Assembly: GCF_000721495.1 (NCBI RefSeq)
Contig: NZ_JOHY01000024.1
Location: 28,768-92,767 of the forward strand
DNA length: 64,000 bases
Reading direction: 5' to 3'
Origin: Streptomyces sp. NRRL F-5123
Lineage (GTDB): Bacteria; Actinomycetota; Actinomycetes; Streptomycetales; Streptomycetaceae
Shown: piece after piece, positions 24,974 through 33,240 of the stretch
Numbering within the stretch: position 1 is the stretch's first letter
Layout: every line of letters begins with the position of its first letter
Notes under the pieces: model-generated
The model's database searches: none
Told to the model about the DNA's origin: nothing
The model's input: only the letters and a program-made list of their open reading frames with translations
Position numbers and translations under genes: made by a program

Positions 24974-26316
24974 TCAAGTGGCCCGCTGGGGTGAGAGCGC
25001 CCTGGCCCGGTCGAGGAGTTCGCGAACGTGAGGGTTGGTCCGGTGCGGCCGCGTAGCGGAGAGCATGGTGCGGAAACGCTCGTCCGCCCGGCCTGACTGC
25101 ACGAGCGGGTAGTCGTCCAAGGCGAGGTGCCAGTTACGGACGCTTCTTCCAACCGCCCAGTTTCGAGCTGCCATTCGGCGATCATTGCGCGGTGGCGGAC
25201 GCGGGCCCGACGGTAGATCGGAGGCCGGACCTTCTCGGAGTGCAAAAGTGCGCGGATCGCGGTCTCGCGGTCGCCCAGTTCGTAGGTGACTTGGGCTATG
25301 TGGTACGAGAGCGAGGCAGGGTCGTAGGAGCCGTGGGCCTTGGCCCTGGACTCGGCCTGTTCCATGGCGATCTCGGCGGAGTGCAGCACGGCGAGGGCGT
25401 GGGGACGATCGCCACTTCGGGCGAGGGCGTGGGCTTGCTGGCCCGCGAGGAAAGCCCGCATGCGGGGTCCGGCATGCGGCGAGGCCGCGGAGGCTGCGTC
25501 CGCGTACCGCTGAGCGGCGGGGCCGTGGCCCAGTTCCACAGCCTGAACGCTCATGCCTCGCAAGGTGGTGCAGTAGGTGAGGTGGTCGTCCGCGGCGAGC
25601 GCTAATTCGAGCGCCTTTGTGTAGTAGCTCTGGCCGAGTGAGTCCAGCCGTTCGTCTACGGCCATGTATCCGGTCAGATAGAGGTGGTCGGCGGCAGCCG
25701 AGAGCATCGCTTTGCGAACCGGCTCGGTGGCGGTTGCCTTCAGGTACGGCGCGATGTTGTTGACCAGGAACGCCGCTGCCAGCGGGCGGGCGGTCCGGCC
25801 GCCGAACTGGTCGTCGAGTTCGCTGATGCGCTCGGTCATGGCGATGACCGACTCGACCTCGGCCCTGCCGATGCGGGCGTACGGATCGGCCTTCAGCTTT
25901 TCGAACCGTCCGATGTGGTCCGGCCAGCCGGGGACACTCAGAGCGACCGAATACAGGCCCGTCCCGAGTACACCCCTGCGCGATGGGTCCATGTCCGTGC
26001 TCCCGAGATCGATCAGTCCCGCCACCGTATCCGTGGTGGGAGACCACAGGTCGGGTTGGTCGGACCAGCCCGCTTCAAACGCGGTGACCGGCCGCCTGAG
26101 ACGGCGGGTCAAGACCTCCAGCACCACATGCCGGTATTTGGCCATGGGGCGGGTGCCGGAGAGCCAGTGCGAGACGGCGGACTCGTCGTATTTGAGGGCG
26201 AACCCAGCCTCGGTGCCTGCCCGGTTCACCGCGCGCGCGAACTCACCGTTGCTCGACCACCGGCATTCGGCGACCAGCGAGGCGAATCTGCTGTTCGGTG
26301 TGCGTTCGTGTGCCAT
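24974..26316 (-). pseudogene. HTH-TPR transcriptional regulator with a frameshift
   Basis: From ATG 26316 the frame encodes an N-terminal Xre-like DNA-binding domain (FASLVAECRW through DESAVSHWLSGTRP) and TPR-like helices (about residues 130-400) including GQSYYTKALELALAADDHL. Around 25139-25142 the frame breaks. ETGRLEEA is followed by nonsense in the first frame, while VRNWHLALDDYPLVQSGRADE continues in another and ends normally at 24974. Adding one G in GCGTCC would restore a protein of about 446 residues. As read, the product would run on to 24817 with an unrelated tail. It is divergent from the lasso-peptide genes, so it is the likely local regulator. A sequencing error is possible. Confidence 0.72.
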
Positions 26317-26461
26317 CGAGCCCCCGGGCGCAGGTTTCAAGGGTTGCAGGCGTCAGTGGAGCCCCAATCGTATTCACGCTCGGCACACGCCTGTTGACTG
26401 AGTGTCGGGTACCCGGATGGGGCCCGGACAGAACACCGTCACCACAGAAGGGAACGAGCCG
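26317..26461. promoter_or_regulatory. Divergent promoter region of the lasso-peptide cluster
   Basis: The 145-bp gap lies between the HTH-TPR regulator (minus) and the precursor gene (plus). TTGACT (26394-26399) is a good plus-strand -35, and the palindrome CGGGTACCCG (26406-26415) sits in the spacer where a repressor or activator could act; the -10 is poor. On the minus strand TACGAT (26367-26372) is a reasonable -10. AAGGGA (26448-26453) is the precursor's ribosome site. Confidence 0.5.
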
Positions 26462-26599
26462 ATGGACGACGTGTGCACCATCACCACCGCAGGCGACGAG
26501 GACGCCGCCGGGCTGGTCGAGATCGGGGACGCGGCCAGCCTCACCGAGGGCCAGGGCGGCGGCAACAGCGAGGACAAGCGTCGCGCCTACAACTCCTGA
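26462..26599 (+). CDS. Lasso peptide precursor, albusnodin-like
   Basis: A 45-residue precursor. The leader is 29 residues and ends SLTE, with the Thr at -2 that lasso cyclases need. The LxxxGxxxxxT spacing (LVEIGDAASLT) of lasso leaders is kept, but no YxxP is visible. The predicted core GQGGGNSEDKRRAYNS has Gly1 for the ring nitrogen, Glu8 or Asp9 for the isopeptide bond and Lys10 as the acetylation candidate. It closely resembles albusnodin as I recall it, with a Ser in place of a C-terminal Cys. ATG 26462 is chosen over an upstream GTG because AAGGGA precedes it. Synthetase, B protein and acetyltransferase genes follow. Confidence 0.88.
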   Translation: MDDVCTITTAGDEDAAGLVEIGDAASLTEGQGGGNSEDKRRAYNS

Positions 26600-26666
26600 C
26601 CTGCTTCCCGGTGGTGCGGCTCGGCGTCGCCGGGCCGCACCACCCACGTGCTCTTGGGAGGAATCC

Positions 26667-28484
26667 ATGATCTTCGGCGGCTTTAGCGCCACCCCGGTCG
26701 CATCGGTGCCACGCCCGGCCGCATCCGTACCGCTTGCACCCGGGTCCAGCGCGTGGCGCCTCGGTGACGGTCCGGCACATGTGCTGACCGCCGAGAGCGG
26801 CCCCCGGAGGGTTCTGGTTCTCGGCTGGTGCGGGGCCGAGAAGGCCGAGCTGGCACGCCTGGCCGACGGCGTCCTGCCTGCCGACATCGCGTGGCGCTGG
26901 CCGGGCGCCTACGCCGTGGTCGAGGAGGCAACCGCCGCGGCCGTGGTGTACACCGATCCGGCTGCTGCCTGTCCGGTCTACGTGACCCGGTCCGACGACG
27001 GCTGGGCCTGGTCCAGCTCCGCGCGACTGCTGGCCGCGCTGACGGGGGCCGCGATCGACACCGAACGTCTGGCCTGCTCGGTGTTCCTCCCCTCCGTGCC
27101 CGGCTTGGCGGCGGGGCGGACCTTCTTCGACGGGGTACGCCAACTGCCGCCGGGCTGCCGCGTCGTGCTGCCCGGCGACGGCACTGCCTGGCGGGCTACG
27201 ACCGTGTGGCGACCCGAGCCGGTGCCTGGTCAACTGCCCGTCAGCCGCTTGCGTGAGGCGCTGGAGAGCGCGGTCGGGCTACGCGCAAACGCGCCGGGAC
27301 TGACGTCGGACCTGTCCGGCGGACTCGACTCCACCAGCGTTGCGGTGCTGGCCGCCGCCATGGCCGGACAGCGATTGAACGCGGTCACCGTGCACCCGGC
27401 CGAGAACCTCGAAGGGGCCGACCTGCGGCACGCCCGCCAGGCGGCCGCCCGCTGGCAGAACCGCATCGCCCACCACCTGCTGCCGCTGTCCGAAGAGCAC
27501 CTGCCCTACACCGAGGTGGCCGACGCCCCGGCGACCGACGAGCCCGCCCCCTCCACACTCACCCGCGCCCGGCTGGCCGCTCAACTGGACTGGATGCGGG
27601 ACAAACTAGGAAGCCGAACCCACCTGACCGGCGACGGCGGCGACAGTGTCTTGTTCCAGTCGCCGATCCATCTTGCCGATCTGGTCCGTCACCGGCACCC
27701 TCGCCGCGCGGTTTCCGAGGCATTCGGATGGGCTCGTCTCCGTCACGCACCCGTCGCACCACTGCTTCGGGACGCCTACCGCCTCGCCCACACCAGCCGC
27801 GACGAGGCTCTGAAGCAGCTCGCTGCGCAGGTCGGTGAGCCGGGACGCGACGACCACGGCAAAGTGGTCTGGTTCCCGCTACTGCCGTTTCCGTCCTGGG
27901 GCGAGCCGACCGTCACCCGTATGCTCGTCGCCTCCGCTCACCGTGCCGTCGCTGAGCCGGACCAGTTGGGCGGTCTGGATTTCGCGATACGGGCCGGGAT
28001 CGACGAGATCCGTGAAGTCGCCCGCTCCGCTGTCGCGGATGCGCAGCTTGCCCGCACCCGTGGCATCGACCTGCACAACCCTTTCCTCGACGGCCTGGTG
28101 GTGGACGCGGTGCTGACCACGCCGCTCGCGCGCAGAGCCGCCCTGCATGCATACAAGCCGCACCTGGCATGCGCCATGGCCGATCTGCTGCCGCCCGACA
28201 CGGCCGCACGCACCACCAAGGGCAGTTTTGACGCCGACCACTTCACCGGTATGCGCGCCAATCTGCCCGAGCTGTCGGGCCTCGCCGACGGCTATCTCGC
28301 GGCTCTCGGCATGGTGCACCCGGGCCGTTTCCGTCGACATTTGGCCCAGGCCGCCGCTGGGCTCCCGATGTCGCTGGCCACTCTTGAACAAGCCCTGACC
28401 GCCGAAGCGTGGCTCACGGCGCACCATCGCGATCCCGCGCCCGCCTGGACGCGCACTCCCGCAAGGAGCGAGACCCTTGCCTGA
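26667..28484 (+). CDS. Lasso macrolactam synthetase (asparagine-synthetase-like, C protein)
   Basis: A 605-residue protein that should adenylate the Glu8/Asp9 side chain of the core and close the macrolactam ring. The ATP pyrophosphatase loop LSGGLDSTS (about residue 215) is intact, and the second synthetase motif TGDGGDSVLF lies near 330. The N-terminal 200 residues resemble the glutaminase domain of AsnB but lack the Cys2 nucleophile, as expected for lasso C proteins. It fits the albusnodin/ikarugamycin-type cyclase class. GGGAGG lies before ATG 26667. Its end overlaps the B gene by 8 nt, showing tight coupling. Confidence 0.9.
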   Translation: MIFGGFSATPVASVPRPAASVPLAPGSSAWRLGDGPAHVLTAESGPRRVLVLGWCGAEKAELARLADGVLPADIAWRWPGAYAVVEEATAAAVVYTDPAAACPVYVTRSDDGWAWSSSARLLAALTGAAIDTERLACSVFLPSVPGLAAGRTFFDGVRQLPPGCRVVLPGDGTAWRATTVWRPEPVPGQLPVSRLREALESAVGLRANAPGLTSDLSGGLDSTSVAVLAAAMAGQRLNAVTVHPAENLEGADLRHARQAAARWQNRIAHHLLPLSEEHLPYTEVADAPATDEPAPSTLTRARLAAQLDWMRDKLGSRTHLTGDGGDSVLFQSPIHLADLVRHRHPRRAVSEAFGWARLRHAPVAPLLRDAYRLAHTSRDEALKQLAAQVGEPGRDDHGKVVWFPLLPFPSWGEPTVTRMLVASAHRAVAEPDQLGGLDFAIRAGIDEIREVARSAVADAQLARTRGIDLHNPFLDGLVVDAVLTTPLARRAALHAYKPHLACAMADLLPPDTAARTTKGSFDADHFTGMRANLPELSGLADGYLAALGMVHPGRFRRHLAQAAAGLPMSLATLEQALTAEAWLTAHHRDPAPAWTRTPARSETLA

Positions 28485-29211
28485 CCTCGACCTCCTCAGC
28501 TTGCCTGGCCACGTCCGCGCCGCCGACTTCGGGCATGTCCTGGTCCTCGTCGACTACAGGACGGGGCAGGTGCAGGGCCTGCTGCCCGCCGCCGCGGCCC
28601 GCTTCCGGGACGCCGCTCGCGCCGGCACCGCCCGGCCCCTGGCCGGGCCCCTCGCCGAGGGGATGCTGGCCGCCGGACTCCTTGCCCCCGCGCTGCCAGC
28701 CACCACCGCCGAGTGGCCCGTGACCCGGGCTGCCGTCGTGGCCGCGAGTTGGGGCAGCGCCGAACACCCGGCCGGCGTCGTACGCCCTGCCCCCGCCCCC
28801 GTCCGTAGCATGCTCGCCGCCGCCGGAGCGCTCGCGGCGGTCGCCGTCGTCAAGGCAGCCGGTGAGCCCGGCACCGCCATGCTCCGCGTCGTGCGTGCTG
28901 TCGGGCGGGCGGTGTCAACCTGCCGCCGTCCTGCCACCCCTGAGGAGGCAGAGGCCGCAGTGCGGACGGTCCGTGCCGCCGGGTGGTTCTCCCCGGGGCG
29001 TACTGCCTGCCTGGAGGAATCCGCTTCCGTTGCACTGCTGCTGGCAGGGCGTAGCCTCAGTGTCACCTGGTGCCATGGGATCGCCGCTGACCCCGTCCGG
29101 CTGCATGCCTGGGTACAAACTGAGGACGGAGCACCGGTAGCCGAACCACCCTCCACGCTCGCCTACACGCCCGTCCTCACCCTCGGAGCACGCCATCACC
29201 ACCAGCCCTGA
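28477..29211 (+). CDS. Lasso leader peptidase with fused recognition domain (B1-B2)
   Basis: A 244-residue protein. Residues 1-75 (FGHVLVLVDYRTGQVQGLLP through LAEGMLAAGLLAP) look like the PqqD/RRE-type leader-binding domain, normally a separate B1 protein. The C-terminal part looks like the transglutaminase-type Cys protease B2: catalytic Cys in TACLEESASVALLLAG (about 182) and His in RLHAWVQTEDG (about 213). Together they would bind the leader and cut after Glu -1. A helical or membrane-like stretch at 105-130 joins them. The start overlaps the synthetase gene. Confidence 0.82.
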   Translation: MPDLDLLSLPGHVRAADFGHVLVLVDYRTGQVQGLLPAAAARFRDAARAGTARPLAGPLAEGMLAAGLLAPALPATTAEWPVTRAAVVAASWGSAEHPAGVVRPAPAPVRSMLAAAGALAAVAVVKAAGEPGTAMLRVVRAVGRAVSTCRRPATPEEAEAAVRTVRAAGWFSPGRTACLEESASVALLLAGRSLSVTWCHGIAADPVRLHAWVQTEDGAPVAEPPSTLAYTPVLTLGARHHHQP

Positions 29212-29269
29212 GCCGATCATCTGGGTTCGCGACGCCGCCTGCGGCCTCGGTCCCTACCGCGCCGACCTT

Positions 29270-29773
29270 GTGGACACCTACTGGCGGTGGGAGCAGGACC
29301 CCGCGCTGATCGTCGGGTACGGCCGTCAGCAGCCGGAATCCCTGGAAGCCCGCACCGAAGGCATCGCCTCGCAACTCCGTGGAGATAACGTCCGCTTCAC
29401 CGTCTACGACCTCTCCGGCGCCGAGGAGCCCGTCCCTGCCGGGGTCACCACCTTGCTGCCAGACCATGCCGTCCGTACGGCCGAATACGTGGTGATGCTC
29501 GCCCCCGAGGCCCGCGGTAAGGGCTTGGGCACCGCCGCGACTCGCCTGACCTTGGACTATGGCTTTCACGTCACCAATCTGCGGATGATTTGGCTCAAGG
29601 TCCTCGCACCCAACAAGGCGGCCGTCCGCGTGTACGAGAAGGCCGGCTTCCGCCCTGCCGGTGTGCTGCGCGAAGGTGGGTACTGGCTCGGCAAGGTGTG
29701 CGACGAGCTGGTCATGGACGCGCTTGCCGCCGACTTCTCCGGTCCCTCCGCGGTCATGTCCCTCGTGCCGTGA
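29270..29773 (+). CDS. GNAT acetyltransferase, probable lasso-peptide Lys acetylase
   Basis: A GNAT protein with motif A ARGKGLGTAATRLTLDYGF and the C-terminal VRVYEKAGFRPAGVLRE. From GTG 29270 it has 167 residues, but that start cuts through a family-like N-terminal block (IWVRDAACGLGPYRADLVDTYW) whose frame stays open to the stop side of the B gene. No ATG, GTG or TTG occurs there. An ATC at 29195, 6 nt after GGAG, is where an ATG would be expected. Its position directly after the B gene suggests acetylation of Lys10 in the core peptide, as for albusnodin. Confidence 0.78.
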   Translation: MDTYWRWEQDPALIVGYGRQQPESLEARTEGIASQLRGDNVRFTVYDLSGAEEPVPAGVTTLLPDHAVRTAEYVVMLAPEARGKGLGTAATRLTLDYGFHVTNLRMIWLKVLAPNKAAVRVYEKAGFRPAGVLREGGYWLGKVCDELVMDALAADFSGPSAVMSLVP

Positions 29774-29815
29774 CCGGCCGGGCGCTCAGGGGGTAGTCCC
29801 GCTCGCTTCCAGCGG

Positions 29816-29941
29816 TCAGACCTGGCGGCAGGCGGACGTCGTCCGACCAACAGGCTCCTTGTGCTCGCCGTCGCACGCGGGCACGGGGCCGTACTCGTCG
29901 CCGTCGAGGCAGCGGGCGTACTCCGCGAGGGTGCGGTGCAC
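29816..29941 (-). CDS. Possible small Cys-containing ORF or gene remnant
   Basis: A 41-codon minus-strand frame from GTG 29941 shows strongly GC-biased third positions through LAEYARCLDGDEYGPVPAC and ends DGEHKEPVGRTTSACRQV, with three Cys. No ribosome site precedes it and no homologue comes to mind. It could be a small gene or the tail of one lost by rearrangement next to the lasso cluster. Confidence 0.3.
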   Translation of the reverse strand: MHRTLAEYARCLDGDEYGPVPACDGEHKEPVGRTTSACRQV

Positions 29942-30014
29942 GGGGTGGAGCGTGCGGGGGTGGGGGAGCCGGGTCGTACGATCGGGATCACGTGCGAGCC
30001 GGGAGGGGGCCGTC

Positions 30015-30434
30015 ATGGCCGAGGAGCCGATTGACCTGATCCGATTCGAGGGGGACGGGGGCAGTGTCGTCCTGCGGATCAGTGGGAAGGACAAGAACGT
30101 CCTGCTGACCGGGGAGTTCGTGGTCGGGACGCCCTTCGTGTCCGGCGGCGTCATGACCCGGATATCCGGGGACGACCTGGGGGAGTGGCAGCAGGCGCTG
30201 GACCTGCTGGACACCGGGCACGAGATCTCCTGGCGTGACGGGGCGAACACCCCGGGGCTGTACGTCGAGTTCGACGAGGACGACGGCAAGGGCCGGTGCC
30301 ACGTCACGGTCAAGGACGCGCGGGCGTCCGGGACCGCGGTGACCGTGCCCGTGGTGCTGGACGACGCCTGGTTCGACGACGCCTACCGCCGCCTCGACCT
30401 CGTCCGGGAGTTCCTGGAGCGGCGCGAGGACTGA
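30015..30434 (+). CDS. DUF5959 family protein
   Basis: A 139-residue protein with the DUF5959 pattern: PIDLIRFEGDGGSVVLRISG at the N-terminus (beta hairpin), GDDLGEWQQALDLLDTGHEI in the centre and VTVPVVLDDAWFDDAYRRLD near the end. No catalytic motif or membrane segment is visible, so a binding or inhibitor role is possible. GGGAGGGGG before ATG 30015 gives a good start. It stands alone after the lasso cluster. The family occurs almost only in Streptomyces and its function is unknown. Confidence 0.75.
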   Translation: MAEEPIDLIRFEGDGGSVVLRISGKDKNVLLTGEFVVGTPFVSGGVMTRISGDDLGEWQQALDLLDTGHEISWRDGANTPGLYVEFDEDDGKGRCHVTVKDARASGTAVTVPVVLDDAWFDDAYRRLDLVREFLERRED

Positions 30435-30561
30435 GGGGCCCTGCTCCGCGCGGCGGAGGCAGGAGGGGCTGCCCGCCGGGCCGAGGAAGACACGCGGATG
30501 TCGGGCCGCGGGCCGGCGGGCGGTGGGGCGTGTTGCCGTGGGCCGCGCCGCCCCACCGCGC

Positions 30562-31098
30562 TCAGGCCGTCGCCCGCAGGTCCGCCGCCGTCAGCAGCGC
30601 GTGCAGGCGGATGCCCTCGGCGGCGAGCGCTTCTGAGCCGCCCTGGGCGCGGTCGATGACGCAGAGGGCGGCGTCCACCCGGGCGCCCAGCGCGCGGAGT
30701 TCGGCGGTGGACAGCACGATCTGGCCGCCGCTCGTCACCACGTCCTCCACGACGAGCACCCGGCGGCCGGTCACATCGGCTCCCTCGGCGAGCCGGCACG
30801 TGCCGTACGCCTTCGCCTCCTTGCGGACGAACGCGCAGGGTATGCCCGTGTGGCGGCCGAGCGCGGTCACGACGGGGATGCCGCCCATCTCCAGCCCGGC
30901 GAGCACCTCCGTTCCGGCCGGCACGAGCGGGGCCATGCGACGGGCGATCTCGTCGAGCAGGACGGGGTCGGCCTCGAAGCGGTACTTGTCGAAGTACTCG
31001 GTGGCGGTGCGCCCGGACCGCAGCGTGAACTGCCCGGTGAGATGGGCGGCTTCGCGGATCCGGCGGGCGAGGTCGGCGTGCGTCGGAGGAGTGGTCAC
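30562..31098 (-). CDS. pyrE: Orotate phosphoribosyltransferase
   Basis: PyrE joins orotate to PRPP, giving OMP in pyrimidine synthesis. The 178-residue protein has the PRPP-binding motif VLVVEDVVTSGGQ (about residue 117-129), the orotate-loop KAYGTCRL at about 97, and YFDKYRFEADP near the N-terminus. The GTG start is used, with AAAGG upstream. The gene stands alone, away from other pyr genes, which is usual in streptomycetes. About 600 bp upstream is GC-rich and without a gene. Confidence 0.94.
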   Translation of the reverse strand: MTTPPTHADLARRIREAAHLTGQFTLRSGRTATEYFDKYRFEADPVLLDEIARRMAPLVPAGTEVLAGLEMGGIPVVTALGRHTGIPCAFVRKEAKAYGTCRLAEGADVTGRRVLVVEDVVTSGGQIVLSTAELRALGARVDAALCVIDRAQGGSEALAAEGIRLHALLTAADLRATA

Positions 31099-31190
31099 GG
31101 CCCGCTACCTTTCCAGGCCGCCGGGCGCTGCGCCACGTCTGCGCGGGAGGGCGGGGGCCGGTAGGCGGGAGCTGGGGGCGCTCCGGGGCC

Positions 31191-31440
31191 GTACGCTCCG
31201 GGTCTACGGGCCTCGGGGCCGCGCCCGGAACGTGCCGGGCCGGGCCGGGCCGGACTGCGCCGGGATCGTACCCGCCTGGCGGGGGCCGCCTCGCGTCGCG
31301 CCGACGCCGTACGCCGGGGGCCGGGGGTCGGGGGCCGCGCCCGGAACGTGCCGGGACCGTACGCTCCGGGTCTCCGGGCCGCGTCGGAGCGTGCCGGGCC
31401 GCGCCGGACCATACCCGCCTGGCAGGGGCCGCCTCGCGTC
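31191..31440. repeat. GC-rich dispersed short repeats upstream of pyrE
   Basis: The gap 31099-31627 holds no supportable gene. Blocks recur within it: GTACGCTCCGGGTCT (31191, 31359), GCGCCCGGAACGTGCCGGG (31221, 31337) and TACCCGCCTGG followed by GGGGCCGCCTCGCG (31269, 31412). Spacings differ (168, 116, 143 bp), so this is shuffled rather than one clean duplication. Confidence 0.6.
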
Positions 31441-31581
31441 GCGCCGGGGGCCGCGCGGGGTCACGCCGGGACGGTACGCGCGCCGCCGCCGCCCACCGCC
31501 CCCGCAGCCCACCGCCCCGCGGCTCGCCCAGCCCCGCCCGGCGCGGCTCCTTCGTGAGCGCCACCACCCGTGCGCGAGATA

Positions 31582-31643
31582 TTGACGTGTGCCTGCCATG
31601 GCGCGACACTCCACGGCAGTCAGGTGTCTGAGAGCGCTCTCAG
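31582..31643 (+). promoter_or_regulatory. Promoter and CebR-like operator of the GH16 gene
   Basis: TTGACG (31582-31587) is a -35 candidate with GACACT (31605-31610) as -10, 17 bp apart. Just downstream, CTGAGAGCGCTCTCAG (31628-31643) is a perfect 16-bp palindrome. Its core TGAGAGCGCTCTCA differs by one base per half from the TGGGAGCGCTCCCA box bound by CebR/CelR-type LacI repressors of cellulose-use genes. This position suits repression lifted by a glucan breakdown product. Confidence 0.62.
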
Positions 31644-31706
31644 GAAAAGGCCTCGGAGACCTGAGCGACCACCTCCCCCCACCGCCCGGAGAAAGGTCAC
31701 CCGGCT

Positions 31707-33149
31707 ATGAGCCCGACCACGAGCCCGACCCCGAGAGACCGCGCAACACCCTCCCCACCGCGAGACGTTCGGACCCGCGCCCGGCGCGGCCTCACCGCCG
31801 GACTCGGCGCGCTGCTGCTGGCCGTCGGCGCCGCGCTCGGCGTGTCGCTGACCGGCGGGTCTGCGGCGGCAGCCCCGGCGGCCGCCCCCGCCGCCGTGCC
31901 GAACCCCCCGGCCGGCTGGACCGCCGTGTTCAGTGACGACTTCAACGGCGCGGCCGGCAGCGGCCTCAACCGCGCGAACTGGCTCTACGACATCGGCACC
32001 GGCTACAACTACCCCGGCGCGGCGGGAAATTGGGGCACAGGCGAGATCGAGACGGCCACCGACTCGACCGCCAACGTCTACCAGGACGGCTCCGGGCACC
32101 TCGTGATCAAGCCCGTCAAGGACGCCTCCGGGCACTGGACTTCGGGCCGGATCGAGACGCAGCGGACCGACCTCGCCGCGCCCGCGGGCGGCCAGTTGGA
32201 GATCAGCGCGTCGCTCAAGCAGCCCGCACCGGCCAGCGGGCTGGGCTACTGGCCCGCCTTCTGGGCGATGGGCGCCGACGCCCGGCCGGTCGGGGCGACG
32301 AACTGGCCCGGCATCGGCGAGCTGGACATCATGGAGGACGTCAACGCGCTGAGCCAGCACTCGACGACCTTCCACTGCGGGGTGTGGGCCGGTGAATGCC
32401 ATGACCCGGACGGCATCAGCAGCGGCCTCCAGCCGTGCGGCGGGTGCCAGAGCGGCTTCCACACGTACTCCGTGATCATCGACCGCACCAACACCTCCGC
32501 CGAGCAGTTGCGCTTCGCCCTCGACGGCGCGGTGACGTACACGGTCAACGAGAACCAGGTCTCGACGGCGACCTGGCAGGCCGCCGTCGACCACGGCTTC
32601 TTCGCCATCTTCGACGTCGCGATCGGCGGCTCGTACCCGAACAAGGTGTGCGGCTGCACCTCCCCCTCCGCCGATATCAGCTCCGGCGCGGGCATGACGG
32701 TCGACTGGATCGCCGTCAACCGCACCACGAGCGGGAGCGGCACCGGCGGTACGTCCACGGGCACCTCGACCGGTACGTCCACCGGCACCAGCACCGGTAC
32801 GTCGACCGGTACGTCCACCGGCACCAGCACCGGCACCTCCACCGGCACGAGCACCGGCACCACCGGCGGCAGCACGACCGGGCCCGACTACACCGCCGGG
32901 GCGGCGACCACCGGCTCCGGGCAGGTGCGGATCACCTTCACCCCGACGACGCCCGCCGCGTACGTCGACGTCCACTACCTCGTCAACGGGGCGGGTCAGC
33001 AGAACTTCCGGATGGCCAACAGCGGCGGCACCTGGACGCAGACGGTCAGCGGCCTGTCGCCCGGCACCGTGATCACGTACTGGTTCACGTACGAGAAGAA
33101 CGGCCCGCAGTACGACACCCCGCACTTCACGTACACCTACACCGGGTAG
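31707..33149 (+). CDS. Secreted GH16 endo-beta-1,3-glucanase with CBM56
   Basis: A 480-residue secreted enzyme for laminarin-type beta-glucan. A signal peptide (residues about 24-56, with RTRARRGLTAGLGALLLAVG) precedes the GH16 domain (about 70-340), whose catalytic ExDxxE is GELDIMEDVN. NWGTGEIETAT and PAFWAMG are other GH16 marks. A Thr/Ser/Gly linker of repeated TGTS (about 350-395) joins to a C-terminal CBM56-like domain (about 397-480) that should bind beta-1,3-glucan. GAAAGG lies 14 nt before ATG 31707. It stands alone behind a CebR-like operator. Confidence 0.92.
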   Translation: MSPTTSPTPRDRATPSPPRDVRTRARRGLTAGLGALLLAVGAALGVSLTGGSAAAAPAAAPAAVPNPPAGWTAVFSDDFNGAAGSGLNRANWLYDIGTGYNYPGAAGNWGTGEIETATDSTANVYQDGSGHLVIKPVKDASGHWTSGRIETQRTDLAAPAGGQLEISASLKQPAPASGLGYWPAFWAMGADARPVGATNWPGIGELDIMEDVNALSQHSTTFHCGVWAGECHDPDGISSGLQPCGGCQSGFHTYSVIIDRTNTSAEQLRFALDGAVTYTVNENQVSTATWQAAVDHGFFAIFDVAIGGSYPNKVCGCTSPSADISSGAGMTVDWIAVNRTTSGSGTGGTSTGTSTGTSTGTSTGTSTGTSTGTSTGTSTGTSTGTTGGSTTGPDYTAGAATTGSGQVRITFTPTTPAAYVDVHYLVNGAGQQNFRMANSGGTWTQTVSGLSPGTVITYWFTYEKNGPQYDTPHFTYTYTG

Positions 33150-33168
33150 CGGAGGCGGAGGGCGGGTG

Positions 33169-33201
33169 TACGGCGGGTACCCCGGGGAACCGGCCGCCGT
33201 A
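33169..33201. terminator. Hairpin after the GH16 gene
   Basis: TACGGCGG (33169-33176) pairs with CCGCCGTA (33194-33201); the 17-nt loop contains CCCCGGGG, which can extend pairing. It lies between the GH16 stop and a convergent gene. Confidence 0.6.
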
Positions 33202-33240
33202 CCACCGCCGTTCGGCCCGGCGCGGCACCATGCGGCGGTT

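Noticed and set aside
29270..29773. GNAT gene as an unrelated ribosomal-protein acetylase
   Set aside because: The fold is similar, but its direct place behind lasso genes with a Lys in the core makes a role in the cluster more likely.
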